Position numbers and translations under genes: made by a program
DNA from: Symsagittifera roscoffensis
Taxonomy: Eukaryota; Xenacoelomorpha; Acoela; Convolutidae
Length of the DNA stretch: 64,000 bases
Assembly (NCBI RefSeq): GCF_963678635.1
Contig: NC_087070.1
Location: 49,955,467-50,019,466 of the forward strand
Direction of reading: 5' to 3'
The notes under the pieces: generated by a model
The model's input: only the letters and a program-made list of their open reading frames with translations
What the model was told of the DNA's origin: nothing
The model's database searches: none
In this document: positions 60,001-64,000 of the stretch, in pieces
Position numbering within the stretch: the first letter of the stretch is position 1
How the letters are laid out: every line of letters begins with the position of its first letter

Positions 60001-62875
60001 CCGGTTGCTGTGCAATTAGCACCGAAAGTTCCAACCAGTTCTGTTCAAATTAAGTCGCTTTTTTGTGCGAGGTTTGAGCAGATCAACACAACTAGCGATC
60101 CAGTGCAGAAATGTCTGAATTCTAAATGATTATCGTAGATCATTAAATTATAAGCAAGAAAACCATTTTAAAAAAATTCATCAGTAAAATGATTTTGTCA
60201 AATCGAACCAAACCTTCTAAGCAATCAAAAGAAGCCCGATGCGAAAACCAATGAGAGCTCAAAATACTGACGTAAGAGCGTAAAATCAGCAATACAAAAT
60301 TTAACAAAACATAATTTTAAAAAAGCTCAATAAAGTACCCTATTTTCTATAAAAAGTTGAATTCATGTCTCAAATTCCAAAAAATCAACTTTTTGAGCAA
60401 GATAGGCTTTCAACAAGTTGAAATAATTACTTAGACCTTAGGCGAACCAAACAAAATAGAGCAACACAAAAATAAGATGAAAAACGAAACACGGTTAAGC
60501 TTTACTTTTTCCGAAAATAAAAAAAATCCGCTTTTCTACCGGCTGTCATTTCTGTTAATTAAAATGATGACCTAAAGATGACGCTGATTCAGCGATACAG
60601 ACGATGATATGAACACAAGCAATCAGTATTCGAAAATCAAAATATATTTTTTTCCAATTATTATTCTTGAAAAGATCAAAGGTGATTTTTCTAGAAAACC
60701 AATACGGTAACAGTTATTGTTTTTCAAAGCTTAAAGCACAATAAAAAAAAGATAGCGCGCTCATATGAGAGAATCATAAAAAGCCAGAGGATCAAAAGAA
60801 GATGAACAATAAAAACTAAAATGAAAAAATTGATTTAAATAGTTTTTTTTTCGAAAAACGAATAACAGGTTTATCTCAAAACCGAAGCAAGCATCAGGTG
60901 CCGTTTTCTGACTCTACCAAAAAGACTCGAAATATATGCAGATTGATTCGGTGGACTTGCGCTGTCAATAACTTAAAAATGAAACTGCTTAAAAAGAAAC
61001 ATTTCTGCCAAAAATCATCGACCGATCTTTTCAGACAGAGTACATCCAACTGAGCCCATGCAAGTGAACAAATTCAAGAGAAGCGTCAGCTTCCAAAACA
61101 AAATTCTAGCCCAAACCCAAGAATAGTAATTAATAAATTTTACCCGAAACTGAGTATATCATTGTAGAAAAAATCATCATGCATCAAAAGAAGTTCTCAA
61201 AACATCCCGGATTTGAGTTTTGAAAAATTATATGAATAGATGAAATAAAACACTAAAGCACAAAATACTTATGCATGCTTAAATCAAACAATTCGATTAG
61301 ACAAAAAACCAATGCTAGATGAAAAACCGCAAATTACCAGTAGCGCTCGAACCAATTTGCACAGCATAGCTATTTAAATAGACTGTAGCTATAATATGTT
61401 GACTGTAGCTTAAGAATGAAGAAACAGCCTTAAACTACTATTTATTTAAACTGGGCTTAAACATTACTGGATATGTCTCGCTCAAGTACATAATAGATAT
61501 CTTTCGGCCAACGTTAAGTAGTTTTCCTTGAGTACAGTTATTGAAAAATTAACAACAAAAAATAAAACTTGTTCTATAACTCAGTCTTCGTAATGTTTAG
61601 TGCCGATAAAGCGCTTAAAAACAAGCTTCGAACTAATTTATAACCTGGTAGAGCTTTAAGGAGTAATTCCTCCCTAGAGCTTGATAAAAAGAAAAAAATT
61701 CGAATCAACGTTTGACAACACTGAGAATCTAGTAATGTCGATCAACTCTTCATTTAGATGACGATTAACTAACTCAGCATTCGAGCACTTCAGAATTTTA
61801 CTTATGGTGCTATATTAGAAATAACACAGATGAAGCGGAGCTTCGCGTCACTTGCAATATAGCGAAAGCGCAGCATTGAAAGCTACCAAATAGAAAGTGA
61901 GATGAAATTGTCCTATTGAAATTGTCTCAGAGCATTTCATTCTATTGATGAAGTTATTAAAAAACGAATCCAAAAAGCCTATACATTTGATTTGATAGCT
62001 GCATAAAAAGCAAGCATTTTTCAGTTTTCTTTCATTTTAACATAACATGAAAGCATGTTAATGTAAGAAACATTAAGCAAGTTAATGTAAAATCATATCA
62101 ACGATAGTCGAACTTCAGCACAAAGTGAACAAACCGTCTTAATTAATTATATTTAAAAAGTCTCGGAAACTTTAAACCACTACAGAAATGTCAAAGTCAA
62201 GTTCAACTATTCCATGCGATGATTCGGCGACTGATGGCTCCAATTTTTGCAATATCTTTCAAGTCTCTATTCAATTTCAGGGAAAAAATCTGACTTGTTT
62301 CTTCAAGAACCTTCAACTTTTGAATTTCGAAAAAATAGATGGCCTTAAAGATCTTTGAATTTGGTGAACAATTGTTTTTGTTAAAATCTTTTTTGTTAAA
62401 ATCAACCCAATTTGAGAAAAGTGGACCAATAAGTAAAATTGGACCCTTTTATTTCGCTGAGAAAACTCAGAATTAACTTCCCGTTTTCGAAATCAGACGT
62501 CGATCACAATTTTCGTGAACTTTAGACTTTTGCTGTACGATAATGGAGTTTGCCTTCCTTATAACAATGGAAATGCACTGAGCTTAAAAAGATATCGCAA
62601 GTCTAACCGCGAAAAATCAAAATTCAGCGTGAACAAACTAAGACTTTATCCTGAAAGAAAACAATTGAAAATCAGCAAGATCTATATAAGAGTCTTCACT
62701 ACGTTCATTACTCCTAAAAAAACAGAAGTTTCATGTCGGTTTTAACAACCTGTTGCACTTTTCTCTGTGTTTCGGTATTTGGCGATTGAGACTCTTGAAG
62801 AAGCTGTAAAATCTGACGCAGGTCAGATTGATTGGGCTCCCAGATACAGTTGCTGGACGGTATGCTCTCAATCAT
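26857..62875 (-). CDS. TNPO1: Transportin (karyopherin-beta2), nuclear import receptor, complete
   Basis: Importin-beta family HEAT-repeat receptor that carries M9/PY-NLS cargoes such as hnRNP A1 into the nucleus and releases them on binding RanGTP. Eighteen minus-strand coding exons join with matching phases and GT-AG borders into 944 residues (vertebrate TNPO1 is about 890-898). Residues 1-42 carry [20 protein letters not shown]. Later landmarks are [113 protein letters not shown] and [19 protein letters not shown]. The acidic H8 loop, needed for Ran-driven cargo release, spans about 340-395. The C-terminus carries a Gln-rich extension of about 27 residues. TNPO1 and TNPO2 cannot be told apart here; a single pre-duplication transportin is likely. 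The terminal exon exists twice (also 20047-20232). Confidence 0.97.
27173..27778 (+). mobile_element. Diverged family H element, left end missing
   Basis: It aligns by eye with 13531-14165 (AACACTAACGAGAAAACGAC against AACACTAGCTAGAAAAGGAT, then shared CATTTATAGTCCC-like and CAAAGCACATGCTATC blocks), but lacks the GCGAAGC hairpin at its left. Recombination between the two would give the duplication junction. Confidence 0.6.
28797..29285 (+). mobile_element. Family H element with antisense tRNA-like segment
   Basis: The left end is GAAGCGAAGCTCTGCATCGC. On the minus strand at 28985-28915, GTGCCGAGTGGTTAGTGCG resembles an A box and GGTCGCAGATCGAATCC a B box. The later part shares TTACTAATCGAATGTCAAAG with other copies. 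The right end is degenerate. Confidence 0.5.
29332..30005 (+). mobile_element. Family H element with both terminal hairpins
   Basis: The left hairpin GCGAAGC-TGC-GCTTCGC is at 29341-29357. The right end after TTGCGACTTAGG is ACACATTGC-TTC-GCAAGTGT at 29984-30003, a stem with one bulged base. It lies in the transportin intron between exons 17 and 18. It has no credible coding frame. Confidence 0.65.
30751..30925 (-). CDS. TNPO1: Transportin exon 17 (residues 825-883)
   Basis: Encodes [40 protein letters not shown] and [18 protein letters not shown]. Acceptor TTTTGAG, donor GTAAGC, phase 0. It can splice in frame to exon 18B or, skipping it, to exon 18A. Confidence 0.96.
31179..31254 (-). CDS. 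TNPO1: Transportin exon 16 (residues 800-825)
   Basis: Encodes [20 protein letters not shown] and FIRP plus TG of a split Trp. Acceptor GCTTAG, donor GTAAGT. Confidence 0.95.
31684..31779 (-). CDS. TNPO1: Transportin exon 15 (residues 768-800)
   Basis: Encodes [20 protein letters not shown] and [11 protein letters not shown]. Acceptor TTTTAG, donor GTAAAT, phase 1 in and out. Confidence 0.95.
31930..33170 (+). repeat. Three successive copies of family R1
   Basis: Copies at about 31930-32365, 32366-32700 and 32705-33170 each end in a GACCTATA...AAGAGTC-like block. The first opens with GCCAACAGACAGTTGGAAAA. The third contains a perfect hairpin (32956-33004). Confidence 0.75.
32956..33004. repeat. 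Perfect 19-bp inverted repeat
   Basis: AACAAGAAGTCGAATCACG at 32956-32974 is followed after 11 bases by its exact reverse complement at 32986-33004. It lies inside an R1 copy where other copies have only the first arm. Confidence 0.95.
33313..33484 (-). CDS. TNPO1: Transportin exon 14 (residues 711-768)
   Basis: Encodes [35 protein letters not shown] and [17 protein letters not shown]. Acceptor ATATAG, donor GTAAGG, exit phase 1. Confidence 0.96.
33715..33906 (-). CDS. TNPO1: Transportin exon 13 (residues 647-710)
   Basis: Encodes [40 protein letters not shown] and QCMRDVQPE. The first dozen residues replace a variable linker in vertebrate proteins. Phase 0 at both ends. Confidence 0.95.
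34020..34440 (+). repeat. Family R1 copy
   Basis: Opens with GAGCCAACATACAG and AAAGAGTCAATGGACAC, then has the AACCCAATTTGAGAAA and TCACGTTTTTTTGC blocks. The right end is lost. Confidence 0.6.
34651..35415 (+). mobile_element. Family H element with a different interior, overlapping the first 1.2-kb tandem unit
   Basis: The left hairpin GCGAAGT-TGC-ACTTCGC is at 34655-34671. The right end follows GCGACTTAGGTTGG and is AACACCAGC-TTT-GCTTGAGT (35395-35415). Its interior (GACCGATAACGCTACTGGG, GCCTCAATTTATAGAGCAGG) differs from the 13.5-kb copy but recurs at 42243 and 46941. Confidence 0.65.
34781..38460 (+). repeat. Three tandem copies of a 1.2-kb unit in a transportin intron
   Basis: Units start at ACCAACTAACATGCCTCAAT: 34781-36040 (1260 bp), 36041-37266 (1226 bp) and 37267 to about 38460. 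They are highly similar, differing mainly in A/T run lengths and small indels. Each joins the right part of a family H element to a second repeat body. They lie in the intron between exons 12 and 13. Confidence 0.92.
38902..39125 (-). CDS. TNPO1: Transportin exon 12 (residues 572-646)
   Basis: Encodes [54 protein letters not shown] and NLQQES. Acceptor TTTGCAG, donor GTGAGT, phase 0. Confidence 0.96.
39584..39726 (-). CDS. TNPO1: Transportin exon 11 (residues 524-572)
   Basis: Encodes [40 protein letters not shown] and DAIGTLA. Acceptor TTTTAG, donor GTTTGA, phases fit exons 10 and 12. Confidence 0.96.
40111..40280 (-). CDS. TNPO1: Transportin exon 10 (residues 468-524)
   Basis: Encodes [40 protein letters not shown] and NKRVQKAAC. 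The CWTLSRY segment carries the Trp used for PY-NLS contact in human transportin. Acceptor TTTCAG, donor GTCTCA, exit phase 2. Confidence 0.96.
41225..41300 (-). repeat. tRNA-like (SINE-derived) segment
   Basis: On the minus strand GTGGTCTGGAGGTAATGCAG and CCTGGGGTTTGAGTCCGGG resemble A and B boxes with about the usual spacing. It is embedded in repeat sequence, so likely a SINE or pseudogene rather than a functional tRNA. Confidence 0.5.
42243..42765 (+). mobile_element. Family H element with two hairpins and an antisense tRNA-like segment
   Basis: The left hairpin GCGAAGT-TGC-ACTTCGC is at 42249-42265. The right end ATACAAGC-TAT-GCTTGTAT is a perfect 8-bp stem at 42744-42762. The interior at 42575-42485, minus strand, reads TGTAGCGTAGAGGTAGGG then GAGGGTTCGAACCTTGG, tRNA-like A and B boxes. 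Confidence 0.65.
43569..43585 (+). repeat. Family H right-end hairpin
   Basis: CACAAGC-GTA-GCTTGTG, a perfect 7-bp stem with 3-base loop, 146 bases before the transportin exon 9 donor. The rest of the element to its left is degenerate. Confidence 0.6.
43731..43921 (-). CDS. TNPO1: Transportin exon 9 (residues 404-467)
   Basis: Encodes [20 protein letters not shown], then [20 protein letters not shown] and PFLIQ. It covers the cargo-binding arch where a conserved Trp/acidic surface begins. Donor GTTAGT, phase 0. Confidence 0.95.
44102..44245 (-). CDS. TNPO1: Transportin exon 8, acidic H8 loop (residues 356-404)
   Basis: Encodes [19 protein letters not shown], a Gly-rich stretch, [19 protein letters not shown]. 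The acidic run is interrupted by Gly-rich sequence and looks shorter than in vertebrates. In known transportins this loop couples RanGTP binding to cargo release. Acceptor GCGCAG, donor GTGACG. Confidence 0.94.
44324..44472 (-). CDS. TNPO1: Transportin exon 7 (residues 306-356)
   Basis: Encodes [40 protein letters not shown] and a Ser-rich end. This is the start of the H8 loop. Donor GTAATA, exit phase 1. Confidence 0.94.
45371..45530 (+). repeat. Two family H left ends
   Basis: GCGAAGC-TTC-GCTTCAC at 45371-45387, and about 110 bases later GACGAAGC-GGA-GCTTCGCATCAC. The second belongs to a subgroup followed by CGATACAA, also at about 30475, 40435, 54290 and 61830. Confidence 0.55.
46941..47648 (+). 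mobile_element. Family H element with both terminal hairpins
   Basis: The left hairpin GCGAAGT-TGC-ACTTCGC is at 46945-46961. The right end CACAAGC-AAT-GCTTGCG is at 47630-47646 after GCGACTTAGGCTGG. The interior includes the CCAATTTGG...CCAAATTGG repeat body. Confidence 0.65.
48749..49195 (+). repeat. Direct repeat, about 183 bp at a 263-bp period
   Basis: TATTTAAGTGTTCCGGATTT at 48761 recurs at 49024, and identity continues for about 175 bases including GTCCTCGCCGCGGACGCTTG. It is a small tandem duplication whose second copy is partial. Confidence 0.9.
50530..50610 (-). repeat. tRNA-like (SINE-derived) segment
   Basis: On the minus strand TTAGCTTAGAGGTAACCCTG and GATTGGTTCGATTCCAACC give A and B boxes. 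It lies 150 bases before exon 6's 3' end within repeat sequence. Confidence 0.5.
50759..50877 (-). CDS. TNPO1: Transportin exon 6 (residues 267-306)
   Basis: Encodes [39 protein letters not shown] and AA of a split Lys codon. Donor GTAAGA. Confidence 0.95.
51364..51579 (-). CDS. TNPO1: Transportin exon 5 (residues 195-266)
   Basis: Encodes [36 protein letters not shown] and [10 protein letters not shown]. Acceptor TTTTTCAG, donor GTGAGT, phase 0 at both ends. Confidence 0.95.
51600..52140 (+). repeat. Family R1 copies (one partial, one near full)
   Basis: Starts TTTATGATTGGCACTTTTTTG, then a fresh start at ATAGCCAACAGACAATTGG and a full body to ACCTATATAAGAGT-TCATT-ACTCTT at about 52110-52135. 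The closing hairpin kept its palindrome despite an internal deletion. Confidence 0.7.
52140..52700. other. Transportin intron between exons 4 and 5: no feature seen
   Basis: AT-rich unique-looking sequence after the R1 copy, with nothing recognisable as gene or repeat. Confidence 0.4.
52702..52824 (-). CDS. TNPO1: Transportin exon 4 (residues 154-194)
   Basis: Encodes [18 protein letters not shown] and [13 protein letters not shown]. Acceptor TTTTTAG, donor GTAATA, phase 0 at both ends. Confidence 0.95.
53125..53205 (-). repeat. tRNA-like segment (Ser/Leu type)
   Basis: On the minus strand CGCGTTTGGCCGAGCGGTG and CTCGGGTTCGAC fit A and B boxes, separated by a long anticodon/variable region. 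Flanking sequence belongs to a family H element, so a SINE-type origin is preferred to a functional tRNA. Confidence 0.45.
53250..53845 (+). mobile_element. Family H element, left end degenerate
   Basis: Shares AACACTAG...CATATGCTAATAAATTGCCAATG, ACTATTCGAATGTCAAA and TTGCGACTTAGGTT blocks with the 27.2- and 29.3-kb copies. It ends ACACTAACGCTAGTGT, a short palindrome. Confidence 0.6.
54990..56245 (+). repeat. Tandem array of a 130-175 bp unit with unique tail
   Basis: Six or seven degenerate units each contain CGTCATATCTCGATAACTAC-like, GGAGGCAAGATTTGCAAC-like and CTACAGGGTTGGCAATTTCA-like blocks. Unit starts near 55136, 55270, 55433, 55607, 55770 and 55930. The tail CATTGCAATATACGATATGG then TTCTTTCGTTAAACATGC matches 8405-8475. 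Confidence 0.75.
56349..56605 (-). CDS. TNPO1: Transportin exon 3 (residues 68-153)
   Basis: Encodes [20 protein letters not shown], then [19 protein letters not shown] and [16 protein letters not shown] repeats 2-3, in the Ran-binding N-terminal arch. Donor GTGAGC, phase 0. Confidence 0.95.
57876..58259. mobile_element. Non-autonomous hAT-type MITE
   Basis: The left end CAGGGGCGGATCTAGG and the right end CCTAAATCCGCCCCCG are inverted repeats of hAT type. The element is flanked by the same 8 bases, ATCTGTCG, at 57868-57875 and 58260-58267, the target duplication length of hAT elements. Length is 384 bp. It contains long G and C runs and no transposase. It lies in transportin intron 2. Confidence 0.9.
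58640..58920 (+). repeat. Dispersed repeat, partner of 61960-62280
   Basis: Shared phrases include GTCGAACTTCAG, CCGTCTTAATTAA, GTCTCGGAAAC, TTAAACCACTA and CGGCGACTGATGGCT. Both are in plus orientation and run for about 280-320 bases. No function recognised. Confidence 0.75.
59425..59500 (-). CDS. TNPO1: Transportin exon 2 (residues 43-68)
   Basis: Encodes [19 protein letters not shown] and TQLTAE, first HEAT repeat. Acceptor TTCTAG, donor GTAACC, exit phase 1. Confidence 0.93.
59790..61800. other. Transportin intron 1: mostly unrecognised AT-rich sequence
   Basis: One repeat phrase is seen (about 59995-60045, GTTGCCGGTTGCTGTGCAAT and TTCCAACC, related to the body at 34460 and 35740). Otherwise no gene or clear repeat. 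Confidence 0.4.
61960..62280 (+). repeat. Dispersed repeat, partner of 58640-58920
   Basis: See the partner entry. This copy has an added AACATGAAAGCATGTTAATG stretch and runs directly into an R1 copy at 62285. Confidence 0.75.
62285..62720 (+). repeat. Family R1 copy next to transportin exon 1
   Basis: Full set of R1 blocks ending in ATCTATATAAGAGTC...TACTCCT. Its right end is about 30 bases from the transportin exon 1 donor. Confidence 0.75.
62750..62875 (-). CDS. TNPO1: Transportin exon 1 (residues 1-42)
   Basis: Starts at ATG 62875 with [16 protein letters not shown], then the conserved [16 protein letters not shown]. It ends VQQ before GTTGTT, phase 0. The start matches the usual N-terminal length of the family. 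Confidence 0.93.
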
Positions 62876-63305
62876 TGCTATTGGTCATTAATATCTTAAG
62901 CATTTGAGCAAAAACATTGTAGAAGGCAGCATCAAACAAAACAAACACAAGAATATATTATACCCAGGCGAAGCGGCGCTCTCCGTCATTTCCTATACAC
63001 GAAAAGACAGTCAAAAAACATTAATTAAATGTGAAACTTCGAATCTTGAAAAATATTTTCTGGCTAAAATGTTTGTTTCATTTACTGCAGGCGTGAAAAG
63101 ATTTCGATTCCTGGCAACAATCCAACCCAATTTCTCAATGTTACATAATATATATTGTGCAATCAATTTTTCTCTTTTTTTTTCTTTTTTCATCTTTTCT
63201 TCTATTGGTAATCAGAAGGTCAAAAGTATCATAGTAACCGAGGTTACAGTCAGGGGTCCCTTCATCACGTATTCCAGTCAAAATCCTTGGAATTTTCTAG
63301 ATATG

Positions 63306-63341
<36 letters not shown>

Positions 63342-64000
63342 TAGGCTTTAGGATTTCTCCATTGTAACATTCGCCCAAATATCACACAGCGACGGAGCGT
63401 AGAAAAAGTACCTATCAACGACTGGCAGGCGTCAGTTACCTTAATTCTACTCGTTTTTCACCGTCTCGACCTTGCCAGTTGATTTTCTGGTCTGTTTAGG
63501 GCAAAGTAAAAATTACCATTTTTAGGCCATCAGTCAAACGACTTTTGATCAGCTTTCGTTTGCATGCGAACACAACCACATAGCTGAGTCTCGGATCCTC
63601 AGACTACGTGATTGTCATTAAAAACACGGCTCGAACAACCTATTTTATTATGTTTTTGTGTGACAGTTTTATATTAAATCCATTGGAGATGGATTGACCC
63701 TTTCCTTTTTCTATCTACTCATGCTCTGAAATATTAAATAATAACGGTGTTAATTAAGATCTAGGACATTACAGCAGCTGTTATAGTCAGTTTTCACAGT
63801 CCCTTCACATATAACAGTCTCTGGGGGACCAAGCCTCCGCTCCCGTGATTTTCTTGAGATAACACTCTTATCTCCTATATTTCGTGTCCCGGGAAGGTTC
63901 CGTGGTATTTCTCTTCCCCCCACTGAAGCCTCCGTCTCCACAAATATCTGTCGCTAAGGTCCTTATCGTGTGTTCTTGCCACGATAAGAGGCTCCGTGTT
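62876..64000. other. Upstream flank of transportin; (GTA)n microsatellite; GC-richer right edge
   Basis: It presumably contains the transportin promoter and 5' UTR, but no element can be pinned down. A GTA/AGT tract lies at 63306-63342. From about 63750 the sequence becomes richer in G+C and has an inverted repeat CTTATCGTG...CACGATAAG near 63963-63990. No exon is supported here. Confidence 0.5.
63306..63342 (+). repeat. (AGT)n microsatellite
   Basis: About twelve AGT/GTA triplets in a row. It gives a false poly-Val end to an ORF starting at 62904. Confidence 0.95.

Noticed and set aside
62904-63344. 146-residue plus-strand ORF upstream of transportin
   Set aside because: Ends in a poly-Val stretch made by a GTA microsatellite and has no domain-like sequence.

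Overview
This is AT-rich, intron-rich animal DNA with roughly two thirds A+T by eye. The genes are split into 75-390 bp exons by introns of a few hundred bases to about 6 kb. GT-AG splice sites, animal-type gene families, tRNA-derived SINEs, a hAT-type MITE and many small non-coding repeats point to an invertebrate-type metazoan. I cannot name the species.

Layout. (1) 115-581, plus strand: the last two coding exons of a cyclophilin-type peptidyl-prolyl isomerase that begins left of the window. (2) 3106-12067, minus strand: a gene related to DEPDC1, convergent with the cyclophilin. It matches the DEPDC1 C-terminal region and has no DEP domain at its apparent start. (3) 13531-27172: a recent direct tandem duplication of a 6.8-kb block (copy A 13531-20362, copy B 20363-27172). 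Each copy carries a full copy of the terminal coding exon of the next gene and a few short ORFs of unknown status. (4) 26857-62875, minus strand: a complete transportin (karyopherin-beta2, TNPO1/2-type) gene. I reconstructed 18 coding exons with matching phases, encoding 944 residues. (5) 62876-64000: upstream flank of transportin, with a GTA microsatellite and a GC-richer block at the right edge.

Most of the DNA is intronic or intergenic and full of repeats. Two families stand out because both of their ends can fold into short hairpins whose stems vary by paired changes. One has a left end built around GCGAAGC-NNN-GCTTCGC and a right end like CACAAGC-NNN-GCTTGTG, with different interiors in different copies. 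The other is a roughly 450-bp element ending in AAGAGTC...GACTCTT. All copies I noticed of both families lie in the same orientation. Other repeats are a 1.2-kb unit in three tandem copies inside a transportin intron, a 991-bp tandem pair nested in the duplicated block, a TTGTCC-type minisatellite, a 160-bp tandem array and several inverted-repeat elements.

Functionally, transportin imports M9/PY-NLS cargoes into the nucleus, DEPDC1-type proteins act in mitosis and cortical signalling, and cyclophilins assist protein folding. Nothing suggests these neighbours form a pathway. The points most worth following are the hairpin-ended elements and the duplicated terminal exon, whose breakpoints lie in two copies of the same hairpin-ended repeat.
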